Assembly (NCBI GenBank): GCA_014898415.1
Contig: RCTD01000019.1
Location: 1-64,000 of the forward strand
Direction of reading: 5' to 3'
Source: Stromatinia cepivora
Taxonomy: Eukaryota > Ascomycota > Leotiomycetes > Helotiales > Sclerotiniaceae
DNA: 64,000 bases
The translations under genes were made by a program, and so were the position numbers. The notes under the pieces were generated by a model that saw only the letters and a program-made list of their open reading frames with translations, ran no database searches and was not told the DNA's origin. Of the stretch, positions 47,748-58,282 are shown in pieces. Every line of letters begins with the position of its first letter. The first letter of the stretch is position 1.

Positions 47748-47897
47748 TGTAATAAACCCAACGAACATTTAGAGATCAATCTTAGAATTAAAAGCTATAA
47801 AGCTAAAGAGAGTGTGCTACAAAGCTATATATATGATCGACTCGGAGCTTAGTACTGTACTAGCCCGATCGTACGCGATCACGTGTATCTCGTGACA
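47748..47897 (-). repeat. 150-bp LTR of nested element (right copy, upper)
   Basis: It starts TGTAATAAACCCAACGAA and ends CTCGTGACA, directly followed by the ACCAT duplication. Confidence 0.88.
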
Positions 47898-48431
47898 ACC
47901 ATCAAGATAATACGAAGGCAATATATTTCAAAAACTTATGTTTATAATCATTTCAAAAATTATGCAAAGGGAAATTTGAATATAGTAAAAACGAAATATG
48001 ATGTCACTTCTATCGATTTCGTTCAATTTGATCGATTTGATCAATTTGATCGATTAATTTGGTCGATTTCGGAATTGATTATATTAACCATTCATCATCA
48101 TTATACTATAATTCAACCTCCTTCCTTTTTCTATTGAAGCTTTTTCCTTTCAAAGATTCTTCAAATCAAGGAGAATATAAATCAATATTAATTTAACCAA
48201 TTGATAAACGATTTGATCGATTTGATCAATTCATTTGTCATTTTGATCAATTTGATCGATTAATTTGATCAATTTGATCAATTTCCAATAAATTAACTAA
48301 ATCAACCAAAATAACCAATTTAATTGATTTAAAGTTCATAAATCTTTACAAAACCTGATTTCCGATGGAATAGTAATGGAATAAAGAAGTGAAACATTCG
48401 AAGACGAACTTTTCTAAAGAAAGAGAGTAGT

Positions 48432-48712
48432 ATTATAAATTGTAAACCATAGGAGGTTAATTATATAATACCTTTTATCTCCTATATCAATTTATAAATT
48501 GATTATCTGTATATATATATTATGAATCATATGATTTAATATAGTAAAATAATAACCCTAATAACGCTTATGTACAATTTTATAGCCTACAAATAGGTAT
48601 TTGTGTATATATATCTAATCGCTCTTTACGAGCCATAATTCTTCAGTTGTAGATTCTAAAGAACATAATTGACCCTGTTTATTCAGCTCTACTACAGCTC
48701 TTGTGCGTCACA
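48432..48712 (+). repeat. 3' LTR of right gypsy copy
   Basis: 281 bp, starting TATTATAAATTGTAAACC (a RIP version of TGTCACGAATCGTGAACC) and ending TTGTGCGTCACA, followed by the GAATT duplication. Confidence 0.9.
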
Positions 48713-49010
48713 GAATTTAAAATAATACTATATAAACTAGATGAATAGAAACCCATTAGAATATATAATTAAATAAATCAATAAATTAAGTAATTTTACT
48801 CCTGCATTCCCTATATTTCCGTTTTTGGCGAGAAATGCTAAGTCTAAAGAGGTATGGGCTTATTCTCAATTCATCGAATTTATAACTCTATACAGTAGAG
48901 ATAAAGTTATCCGATCGTTGAAATCATCCGATCGATGTTACCGAATAGAAGCCGAAGATTCCGATGGAGAGACTTATCTAAGTTTATTTAACAATCCGAT
49001 GATTAAATTA

Positions 49011-49784
49011 AGCACCCTAGTTTCCGATCACCATTTTATATCAAAAACTATGATTTTCACCTATTAATAACTTTACAACGAATGAATATAATTAATATAA
49101 ATTTTGAATATAAGTTTATTATATATTCATAAATAGATTCTGAAAATTTGAGATTTTTCGCAATTTTTTTTCAATAAAATATTTAAAATTAAATTTTCGA
49201 ATTTTTAATTTGTATATGATTTATATACAAATTAAAAAAGTTATAAAAATCTTAAATAATTTTTCAATAAAAATAATTAAAAATAAGCTATAAATTTTAA
49301 TAGAATTCTTAAATCATATTATATAAAGTTGACTTAGTTTCGCAAAAATCTTATTTATAAATAATGTTTTATTACTAATTGAAAAATTACTTATATAAAA
49401 TTTTATATAGAATAAAATATAAGTATTAATAAAAGATTATCTATCAATTATTATGTATAATAATTTGATTTATTTTATATAATATAATTCAAAGATTCCA
49501 AAAAATGAATAGTTTATTTTTTATTATTTTTGTTAAAAAGTTATTCAATATTTTTATGTTTTTGAATTTGTATATAAATCATATATAAATTGAAAATCGA
49601 AATTTAAATATTTAATATTTCTATAAAAGAAAATCATAAAATGATAAAATTTTCAGAATTGATTAATATCTATATAAAGAATCTATATTCAAAATTTTAA
49701 TTAATTATATTGATTCGTTATAAAGTTATTAATAGATGAAAATCTTAATTTTTGATATAAATAGTGGTCGGAAACTAGAGTGCT
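49011..49784. repeat. 774-bp large inverted repeat (foldback/MITE-like)
   Basis: AGCACCCTAGTTTCCGATCA at 49,011 has its complement at the far end (minus strand from 49,784: AGCACTCTAGTTTCCGACCA). The arms continue inward in parallel for about 330 bases (ATTTTCACCTATTAATAACTTTA.. against ATTTTCATCTATTAATAACTTTA..), leaving a short loop near 49,400. Mismatches are mostly C/T. No clear target duplication, so whether this is a transposon or a locally formed palindrome is open. Confidence 0.75.
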
Positions 49785-50388
49785 TGACTTATACTGACAA
49801 ATAATATTTAGAATTTTATGATTGATGGAAAACCAAATGATAATAAGAGGAGTCACATAGTGCATTTACTCTAATTATCTATACTATATATTTAATATAC
49901 AGAGTTTCAGGCTCTGTGGATAATACTCATGTATTATATTCATGGATGGATTAGGTGATGATGGAGTGGAGAGGGTTAATTTATCATAATCGTACGAGTT
50001 CAAACTATATATATCGCACTAGAATCGCACCTGGCAATATTGTACACTAACATCGTCAAGGGTTCACATAAGCTGACGACCTTAGTGAATATGCAAGAAC
50101 TAAAACCTAGTTTAGTTCCCGCACTTATTAGTCCATCAATTTATTAGAACCTAGTCGCTTCTTCGTTTAAGTTAGTCGGGTTCACGGTATTATGATTTGT
50201 CCGAATGCAAGTAAGATGTTTATGCTTCCGATACACGTGATATTATATGAAATAAGATAAGCAATGTCGTGCAAACCGAGCAATAAAACCAGACGAATAT
50301 GATACAATCCGCAAAAATCATCAGAACAAGCATGAAACTTATACCGCAAAGCGAAACGAAACCCCCACATCCTAATTACAAAAAACAA
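49785..50388. other. AT-rich boundary and 3' region, no gene seen
   Basis: Composition returns to normal near 50,000. No supported feature. Confidence 0.5.
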
Positions 50389-52534
50389 TCAGCGTCTCAA
50401 CCTCGTCAGAGCCTTTCCAGCCCTGATCAACACACGACCAGCCATTCCAGCCACGGCTCTCAAACCCCCAGCCAAACCTTTGGCAGTCTCCAACCCAACC
50501 TCGTAGCTGCCCGAATAACAGCTATAACAGCCTACTACGACAACCGAACCCACGGACATCGCTCTCCAAGGAGCATTCTCAACCCCGTACATAACTACCT
50601 TGGCAGTATATCGAGTGCATTCGGTTATTTGAGTATGAGTATACTCACTTATTCGGGTATATTTAGTATAACGAGTATATTGGGACGAACTGCTAGAATT
50701 GCCAGTACTCCCGCTTCCGACATCCCGTGCTTGTGTTCTTCCATGTTCGCTGTGTCGAGTGGATTCGGTTCGACGTGAATGTTCTCTTTCCGAGGTATCT
50801 TCGCGACGTAGATATTCTCTTCCTAGAGGAGCTTCCTTTTGAGGTGGGTATTCTCTTTCCGAGGGAGCTTCGCTTCGACGCAGATATTCTCTTCCCAGAG
50901 GAGCGTCCCTTTGAGGTGGATGTCCTCTTTCCAGAGCAGCTTCCTTTTCCAGTAGATGCTGCCTTGCCCGAGCAGCTTCCTTTCGAATTAGATGTTCTGT
51001 TTGCAGAGCAGCTCTGCTTCGACGTTGACCTTCTATTTCTAGAGCTTCCTCGTGTCGACGTAGACGTTCTTTTTCTAGAGCTTCCTCATTTCGACGCAGA
51101 CGTTCTCTTTCTAGAGCTTCCTCGTTTCGACGTCGACGTTCTTTTTTCAGAGCAGCAGCTTCTTCTATTAGACGTTGTTGTTCTTCGATAGCAGCTTCTT
51201 CGATTAGACGTTGACGTTCTTTTTCGATGGCAGCTTCTTCGGCTAGACGTTGACGTTCTTTTTCGATGGCAGCTTCTTCGGCTAGACGTTGACGTTCTTT
51301 TTCGATGGCAGCTTCTTCGGCTAGACGTTGTTGTTCTTCGATGGCAGCTTCTTCGGCTAGACGTTGACGTTCTTTTTCGATGGCAGCTTCTTCGGCTAGG
51401 CGTTGACGTTCTTTTTCGATAGCAGCTTCTTCGATTAGACGTAGTTGTTCTCTTTCCATGGCAGCTCTTTGATTCAAAGTCTCCTGGTTGTGGGCAGCGG
51501 CCTGGGGGTCAAAGCTTGCGAGTCTCATGTCGTGGCTTGCTGCGCCTGAATGCACCGTTGTAGTTGATTCGGATCGGGACCGCCATGTAGTTTCTGACCA
51601 CATTGATTCATGAACAGGGCTGTGCTGCTCAAGAGGTGGACTCGGGAGTGGTACTGTAGAGTTGCTTGATTGACTGGTTGGTGAATGCAGAGACGGAGAA
51701 TCTGGACGATGTTGGGGATCTAGGGGATTGGGTCTTGCAGAAGAATTCGGCAGAGTAAAGGCTGCCATGCGCTGGGCAGGTCCCATGGATGATCCAACAT
51801 TAGGTACATCAACATGCATAAATCGTGCTTCCAGGGTTTCGCTGTTGTAAAAACTTGCTGAAGTTTCTGGATTCGCATAGCGAATCGTTGATCCGTATTG
51901 CCCCACGTAGATTGTATGCTCATATAGAGCTGCCCTCAACCCCATAATTCTCATCAAATAGTAATAGCTCTGTTCCGAAAGCCTCCGATCGTACGCAGGT
52001 ACACCTATCTTTGTGCTGAATAGTGAAGGTGAAACATCATAAACGTGCCCCAAAGAGACGTGAGATTGTTTGCGCAGTTCTCCAGTTTCGAGGTATAATC
52101 CATTACGTAAGTCATGTTCATTTGGTGATGAGGCTGAAGACTCTTGGTAGATTTTGATACGGGCGGAGAAATATTTAGCTTTGCTTGCTTTTGAAGTTAC
52201 CTGGAGGTAATTGTTAGCTGAATGTGCTTGTTTTCCTTTAGGGGGGTTTCACCTTTCCAACAAGACACCTGACTTCTCCCTTCTCCGTTTTGAAGATATT
52301 CAAAATCACAAGATGATGCTCAGATCCATTCTCATCCAATTCCGAATGGTTGCAGGGGCATTGAGGCATAAGGCACCTGGCACTTTCAGCCCCTTCCTTT
52401 TGTTCTGGCATCCATACGATGCATCCGACGCAGAGTTGCTCGATCAACACAGATTCCCGTGAACCCTTCTTATTCTGTCCTCTACCTTGCTTTTGAGAAG
52501 CACTAGACTCCGGTAGGTCTCTGATGGAAGCCAT
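50389..52534 (-). CDS. fungal coiled-coil protein with 13-residue tandem repeats, unknown function
   Basis: The model is complement(join(50389..52200,52253..52534)), 697 residues. The 52-nt intron (GTGAAA..GCTAACA..CCAG) joins RCLVGK to VTSKASKAKYFSARIKIYQES in phase. The N-terminal 190 residues form a distinct domain with CIVWMPEQK, ARCLMPQCPCNH, HLVILNIF and RNGLYLETGELRKQSHVSLGHVY, where a Cys/His cluster could bind metal. I have the impression of an uncharacterised fungal family but cannot name it. A Ser/Pro-rich linker follows. Then comes a long Glu/Arg/Ala helix (about 230-440) containing repeats of AAIEKERQRLAEE, then another Ser/Arg-rich region and a C-terminal hydrophobic, Gly-rich segment (SVGSVVVVGCYSCYSGSY and GLAGGLRAVAGMAGRVL). 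The high-identity repeats suggest recent expansion. Confidence 0.75.
51166..51455 (-). repeat. 39-bp in-frame tandem repeat array
   Basis: About seven units of a 39-bp sequence (plus-strand core TTTTTCGATGGCAGCTTC). Some are shortened to 36 bp in register with the reading frame (EEQQ in place of EKERQ). Each encodes one 13-residue coiled-coil unit of the protein above. Confidence 0.85.
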
Positions 52535-53160
52535 TCTATGTCAACAAGTACAATGGGAAAAATTGTTAATGCATGAAAACATAAAAAGAGAGGGTATTTC
52601 ATCTTTAAACCAATCTTTACTTCTATAATGCTTTTCAGCCTCGCGTGATGTGATAAAACAGGTATCAATGTATCGGTGCATTAACGACCAATAAATTTTG
52701 GGGTGCCACGAAAGCGAGGTTACATTGAAGTACAGCACCTACGGGCATCCCGTAAAAAGCAATCTTTGGAACCACACCGAACCAGTAAAAGAGGGGACTT
52801 GATGTAGCACAACTTTAAACTCCTTGAAATATGCAGATAAGAACTCCAAAAAAAAATCCAGCTGATGTTATGATGTAGTAAGGCTAAACATGCGGACGAA
52901 ATGGAGAGAATGCAACGCAGAAAAGTGCCTTTTCGCGCCCAAAAACGCATACGTGTACGGAGGAGACTTGGGTAGGTTAATTGAATGCAAAGAGTGGGAT
53001 AGATTTCGCTGTAATTCAGAGCCTCATATTCCGATGGAGCAGTGTCCAAATAGCAGAACTTTCAGCTATTCGCAGAGATGGCTAAATGATACTGCTTGCT
53101 CGGACGTCATGAGAGCAATTGACAACAATTGACAACAATTGACCTCAATATGTGTTCTAA
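52535..53160. other. intergenic, no gene seen
   Basis: No supported gene. It ends in a triplicated ACAATTGAC word (53,117-53,142) next to the MITE insertion site. Confidence 0.5.
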
Positions 53161-53590
53161 GGGTCCGTTCGGATCGATTTTCAGAAATATTGGGGATGTT
53201 GGGGGTGATGGGGGTATTGGGTCTAATATATATTTGGGTATATTTGAATAAGACTAATATATTTGGGGAGGTGAAATTCATATTTGAAAAAATAATAAAG
53301 GTATATAGAAGTAAGGATTTTTTGATTAAGATATCGAATTTTTTCAAATATATTGTTCAATAGTATCAAAAAATTATTGTTGATTATTATATAAAAAAAA
53401 GTTTAAACATTTAACCAAATATATATTAGATTTAATATTTTTTATTGAGCTCAATATTGCATTCGATAAAATCGATTATTCGATCAAATATATATTAATC
53501 AAAATATTATATTCGGTTCGACCATATTAGATCTAATATATTGAAGCAAATGTAGTCAAATATATCAAAAAAATCGATCCGAACGCACCC
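53161..53590. mobile_element. 430-bp MITE with TAA target duplication (PIF/Harbinger-like)
   Basis: Terminal inverted repeats GGGTCCGTTCGGATCGATTT at 53,161 and, on the minus strand from 53,590, GGGTGCGTTCGGATCGATTT (one mismatch in 20). The flanks are TAA at 53,158-53,160 and TAA at 53,591-53,593. The interior is AT-rich with no frame. Its end (GGG..CG.TTCGG) recalls the larger TIR element at 17,256 (GGGCTCGTTTGG), so both may depend on one transposase family. Confidence 0.82.
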
Positions 53591-54208
53591 TAAATGTCCT
53601 AGAGAGCTTTTTTACTTCTCTCAAGGTTTGAGATCTGGATTTAACCTATACATTTTGCCTGAATTTCAACTTATGGTCTTATCTATCTACGGAGTATAAT
53701 GGAATAGAAAGATTACGAGACAATTTGGTGGTGATAAGGTGATAATGATAGAAGCAAATTCTTAAAAACTACAATTTACCCCCACTCATGCATGCATGAT
53801 GCATCAAGCCACATCCATCCCAACCCCACACTCTTCAATTCCCAAACAAGAAAAACCCTAGTCTAACCGTTGGTCTACCGAGCCTGTCGCTTGACCAATC
53901 GCTTGACCAACAGTGGGATTGTTGTTTCAGCTCAATATAAAATTTAGTTTTAGGTAAAAAATTCCGAAAGAGCCTCAACATTTCCCCCAGTTAAAAATGA
54001 TTCAATTGACGCTAAAATTAGGCATCCCTGCTTAGTTTGGTTGAAAATACATTAACGGTCATTAGATAAACTTGGTGAGCTCGGTGGACTCACGGTAAAC
54101 TTAATTATTCTGAAACCAAAAATCTTGCAGCCGCTTCCCTCCGAACTCTTTCACTCAAATCACCACCCAATCAAACAAGCGAAACTTAACTCCGCAAACT
54201 CCCCAAAG
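53591..54208. promoter_or_regulatory. upstream region of the ankyrin gene
   Basis: No gene. It holds a duplicated GCTTGACCAA word near 53,890-53,912. No assignable regulatory site. Confidence 0.35.
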
Positions 54209-54817
54209 ATGTCAGAACGACCAGGTGGTCTCAAAAAGCCCTTCAAATATATTAAAAATCTTCCCCTCTATTGGGAGAATATATCCGACCACTCCATGGC
54301 CGAAAAACTCCACAACATACTTTTTGCCCTAAAATCGGGCGCGGACCCCAACGAAGTAGATCACGCACCACGTGCAGAAAGAAGTATGGGACGGCCACTT
54401 CATTATGCTACCGATACTACGCACTTCTATTTCATGCGTCGACATGAAAATCTACCTATTGTGGAGTTGTTGTTGAAATATGGTGCTGATCCACGGATAC
54501 CGGGGATGGGGGGATTGGGAGCATCGCCGATGGACGATCTGAGGTGGGTGTTGGAGACTGATTCGAGAAACTTTGATGAGAGGGATATGCAGTTTTTGAA
54601 AGCAGCTTTGCTGGCGATGGAGGAGAAGGCGAGGGAGTTAGATGGTGAGTTTTCTTTGTTTGGGGAATGACGAATGAAACCGACTAATTTGTGTCTGCAG
54701 AACGTGAGGCAAAGAAAGCGTAAGTTCTAACTAATGGATACCCTGATTTGTGTTTCCTAGAAGCTGAGCAGTTCACCTTGCAGAGCGTCATGGATGCACT
54801 CCTGTCACATCAGTTAA
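54209..54817 (+). CDS. small ankyrin-repeat protein
   Basis: The model is join(54209..54644,54701..54719,54784..54817), 162 residues, with a 19-nt middle exon. MSERPGG is the first in-frame ATG. The core reads LHNILFALKSGADPNEVDH..GRPLHYATD..NLPIVELLLKYGADPRIPGMGGLGASPMDDL, which is one complete ankyrin repeat plus parts of two. The last exons are tentative: removing both introns leads to a short WMHSCHIS tail, whereas reading through the first intron stops at 54,668. No enzyme domain. Presumably a binding adaptor of unknown partner. Confidence 0.75.
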
Positions 54818-55644
54818 GAGGAGACCATCTACTCCACGTGTACATATAGTGGAGTGGAGTGCAATCAGTTGAACTATATGACCATCATTATCGCTTTCCA
54901 CCTTATTTCTGATGGTAAGTCCCCACACATGGCCCAAGATCGATAGCTAAGCCAGGATAAAGTTTTCATCACTCGGTGCCAAATTTTAGACGCGCTAACA
55001 GGAAAGACTCTGCGCTTTTCGACACAAACATTATACGATATATCCAAAATATGATACCGGCTTGAAACCCAAACATAAACCAATAGTAACGAACGGGGAT
55101 GATAACTCTCGCAAAAGAAAACGACAGTACGAATCAACACACCTCAATCTCCACCAAGCAACTAGCCAGCACACAAAATACTCTCAAGACGACATTCGAC
55201 CTTTCCTCACTCGCCAATATCCAATTTTTACTTCACCAAATTCGACAGCCTGATCACGGCTCAAGGAAAAGTCATTTTGTAAGACTCCTTACTATTTCCT
55301 TTATGTCACTCTTGACCGATGATATATAGTTTAAAGGAACTAACAAAATCTCCGCAATACTTACAACAGCAATAGCTCCCGCGTTGGGGGGATATTTATA
55401 ATGCTAGTGTCATTCGCTTGACTGACTATCTGGTCTTGCAACTTGCGCATGGAAAATCATTCAGGTAATCTGAGGTACCAACTATAGTAAAAATGTTTCA
55501 AGTATCAAACTCGCTATGCAACTCCTCGTAAATGCTCATGTTATCCATCCATGCTTTCATACACCCTTGTTCATTCCAGCCCGCCCAACTCCATATATTC
55601 GTGCATTACTAACATAATACCATGTCCATTCCATATGAATCCAT
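54818..55644. other. intergenic, no gene seen
   Basis: It lies between two convergent genes and has no supported feature. Confidence 0.5.
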
Positions 55645-57516
55645 CTATAAAACCTTAACTCTCGTCCACTCACTAACCGAGCCGCCCAGATTCAATCCCA
55701 TCTTCGCCCACCACCTTCTAACCTCCAACTCCTCGCCCTCATTACTCACACTATCTTCAAGTGCCTCTTCAATATCACAGGTCTTGTATTCGACTCTTCC
55801 ACCGGGTCTTCCATTAGATCCATGACTGAAATTCGCCCACCATTCCAATACCTCTACATGTCCATTTTTCGTAGGTCCGACTAGAACCTGGCTATCAAAT
55901 GAGAGTTTTTCACCCTTCAGTTCGCGCCAAGTATCTAAACATGCAACATGTCCATGAGCGGACGCGACTTTGGCCACGGATTCAGAATGGGCGATGGGGA
56001 TACCGGAATTATCCCACCAGCGAAGAACGAGAGGTTTATTGTTTTGAGCAGCGGCTAGTAGTGCTTTGCCAGGCTTTAGTTGTAGAGCTGGGAGAATATC
56101 GGAGCTGTTTGATGCAGCTTCTGCATGTCGAGTTCGTCTTTCGGCTTCGTTGTGGGGAAGGCTTGCTTGTTTCCACCATTCGAGAACTAGCATATGTCCT
56201 TTGGAGGATGCTTGCTCAAGCGCCAGTTCTGTGTATTTTAGGGGGAGTCCGGACTTTCTCCACCAATCAAGAACATGTACGTATCCAGATTTGGAGGCTC
56301 CATCGATTACTTCTGCGGTATAGTCCTTAGAGAGGAAAGAGGGAGATGTGCGCCACCACTCTAGAATTTCGGTACGCCCATAAACCGCAGACGCCTTGGT
56401 GGGTAAGAGTTTTTGTCCAAAAGTAGCCCAGAATACATCCTTCAATTTCGTTTCCAAATATGAGAGAACTTCTGTGAGACAGAATTTGATTATGAGCTTG
56501 ACGCATAACGGGGAAAGCTCTCGCATGTTTTCGGGGGCGCTATTGAGTTTGTCTATGATCTTGTAGACGGGAGATGTAAGAATGATTCGTTCGAGTGACC
56601 GCATATAATTTTGCAATTCGTCCTTCGCATCATCGGGCTTTGACTGCCACTCAATTGGTCTTGGAATTTTGGCATACACGTTAAGCGCTCTTGACACCTC
56701 CCAATCCCCTACGTATTCGAAAATGAGGGACCATATCTCTGGTGGAAGGAGCGCATCCGTCTTCATATTGTATCTTGCGAGGCTGGCCGCGCCAGAAGCA
56801 GCGATATCCACATCATGGCCAATTGTCAAAAGTTCCGCTTGATTCTTGATAACATCGACAAGTTCGTTGAATCCATCCCACCCTACGAAACATTTCTCTG
56901 GACCCTTCGCATCATAATGCCACAGTATTGGTTGCATAACTCGAACCCATTGCCACTTTCTCCGCACTTTGTTCAATTGTTTCTTCGTAATCGGATTCTC
57001 CCACATTGATGTCGTCATTCCCGGAACGAGTAATATCTTCTTAGAAACGTCCCAGCCGCGGAGAATTTCAAGCAACAGACAATCGGTAATGCCGTGCAAC
57101 ATTTTCGCAAACGTGTCGGCATCAATAGGTGCTAGTACAAGTATATCTGCCCAGTCACACAAGTCGAAGGCTTCTTGTCGGAAATATTCGATTTGATCTC
57201 GTTCTATTCCTTTCCTTGCCTCATCTGTCTCCCTGGTTAAGAACCTCTTATTTTGGTATGCTAGTGTCTCCTGAGATAATCGATACGATGGCCATATTTC
57301 TTCGTCGATGATCGCTCGTGTTTCGATTTTTGGATTCTTAGATAGCCTCACGACGAGTGCAAGAGCTTGTGCAACATCTTTACTTCCATTTGCGGCCACG
57401 AGGACTTTTAACTTTTGAGATTCGGTGATTCTCATATCTGTGATGGATGAAGATGAAGAGATCTTGGGAAGCCCTTTAATATATTCTCTCCTGAGTGCGA
57501 ATGCATGGTCTGCCAT
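55645..57516 (-). CDS. flavoprotein (PPCDC/HFCD-like) fused to F-box-like motif and W-rich ankyrin-like repeats
   Basis: A single 623-residue frame; the ATG at 57,516 opens MADHAFALRREY. Residues about 25-230 match the flavoprotein fold of phosphopantothenoylcysteine decarboxylases: VLVAANGSKDVAQALALV, DWADILVLAPIDADTFAKMLHGITDCLL and VPGMTTSMWENPITKKQL. In true PPCDC the last motif reads PAMN..MW; here the Asn is Thr, so decarboxylase activity is doubtful although FMN binding may persist. Residues 252-275 (LLPPEIWSLIFEYVGDWEVSRAL) look like an F-box. Residues 380-600 hold at least five repeats of the type GH.EVLEWW...G, as in divergent ankyrin repeats. The combination suggests a substrate-binding subunit of an SCF-type ligase with a flavin-like sensor domain, which is inference. 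Confidence 0.8.
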   Translation of the reverse strand: MADHAFALRREYIKGLPKISSSSSITDMRITESQKLKVLVAANGSKDVAQALALVVRLSKNPKIETRAIIDEEIWPSYRLSQETLAYQNKRFLTRETDEARKGIERDQIEYFRQEAFDLCDWADILVLAPIDADTFAKMLHGITDCLLLEILRGWDVSKKILLVPGMTTSMWENPITKKQLNKVRRKWQWVRVMQPILWHYDAKGPEKCFVGWDGFNELVDVIKNQAELLTIGHDVDIAASGAASLARYNMKTDALLPPEIWSLIFEYVGDWEVSRALNVYAKIPRPIEWQSKPDDAKDELQNYMRSLERIILTSPVYKIIDKLNSAPENMRELSPLCVKLIIKFCLTEVLSYLETKLKDVFWATFGQKLLPTKASAVYGRTEILEWWRTSPSFLSKDYTAEVIDGASKSGYVHVLDWWRKSGLPLKYTELALEQASSKGHMLVLEWWKQASLPHNEAERRTRHAEAASNSSDILPALQLKPGKALLAAAQNNKPLVLRWWDNSGIPIAHSESVAKVASAHGHVACLDTWRELKGEKLSFDSQVLVGPTKNGHVEVLEWWANFSHGSNGRPGGRVEYKTCDIEEALEDSVSNEGEELEVRRWWAKMGLNLGGSVSEWTRVKVL

Positions 57517-58282
57517 TTCGAGCAATCAAACAACCTTGCTGGCGTTCAATGCAAAGCTGGAAAATTGGAAAGGAGCGGTGGGTGTTGATGTGGTGATTCA
57601 GAGATAACTGTATGGTACTGAATTGACGTCAATATGGTTCTGATCGATGAGCAAAACTGGAGTCAAGTAAATGCAGAATATTTCTCATAGAAAATTTAAA
57701 TGATCTATTAGTCAGTCGAAGAGTTGGAATATATGTTCATGTTCATAGAAATTGAAGTCGCACGATCAGAACTGTTAAAATGGCAAAATAAGTGTTGAAT
57801 GGAATCTTTCGAAGCATTCTTTTATCATATCCCCGGAAAATACTCGAGATGATGTTGTGGACTAGCCTGAAACCCCTGTAAGAGACGCCACTTTAGTCAC
57901 TAAACTTTAAAGTTCGGAGCATCTGCCCCTAAGGAAAAACCGAAAAAGGCGCTGAAACCTTGCTGAAAGCGCCAATGATATTTTTTGATGCAGTAATCTA
58001 CTTGTTGCAGGCCAAATTAGAGACCTTACTCCGGATGACTAATATTTGACTAATAACTAATAAGGATGAGTGAACAACCAAGCAAATCCTTAATGTCTTG
58101 AATATCTGACAAACCACACGCACGACGTGTTCAACGCAATTAACTACGACAGTCGTGTGATTTCTCAAATTGGCTGTTGTGCTAATCAAGATGCAGGTTT
58201 GCCAAATCTTATATTGGAAAGATAAAATCAGCTTGATGGTTATCCCGTGAACCCTAAAATACTATCTTGTCATCAGTCCCTC
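57517..58282. other. intergenic, no gene seen
   Basis: It contains the upstream region of the flavoprotein-fusion gene and the 3' end of the 830-residue gene. No supported feature. Confidence 0.5.

Larger units (their letters stand above)
46223..47897 (-). mobile_element. 1,675-bp non-autonomous LTR element nested in the right gypsy copy
   Basis: LTRs at 46,223-46,372 and 47,748-47,897 (150 bp each), with the target duplication ACCAT at 46,218-46,222 and 47,898-47,902. Length is exactly that of the copy at 9,377, but it inserted at a different host position and in antisense relative to its host. A polypurine-type tract (minus strand GAAAGAGGGGGTAG) abuts the lower LTR. No intact frame. Confidence 0.87.
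39990..48712 (+). mobile_element. Ty3/gypsy chromovirus retrotransposon, right copy, RIP-degraded
   Basis: LTRs lie at 39,990-40,271 and 48,432-48,712, with a perfect 5-bp target duplication GAATT (39,985-39,989 and 48,713-48,717). On the plus strand, domain remnants run gag-like region, aspartic protease, reverse transcriptase, RNase H, integrase and chromodomain, the chromovirus order. All carry many stops of the TAA/TAG type expected from C-to-T change. A purine tract (AAAGAAAGAGAGTAG) precedes the 3' LTR. Orientation is opposite to the left copy at 8,464. It carries its own insertion of the 1,675-bp element at 46,223-47,897. Confidence 0.93.

Noticed and set aside
48825..49067. 80-codon frame between gypsy and the inverted repeat
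   Set aside because: It overlaps the inverted-repeat end and lacks any domain signal, although its composition is slightly less AT-rich.
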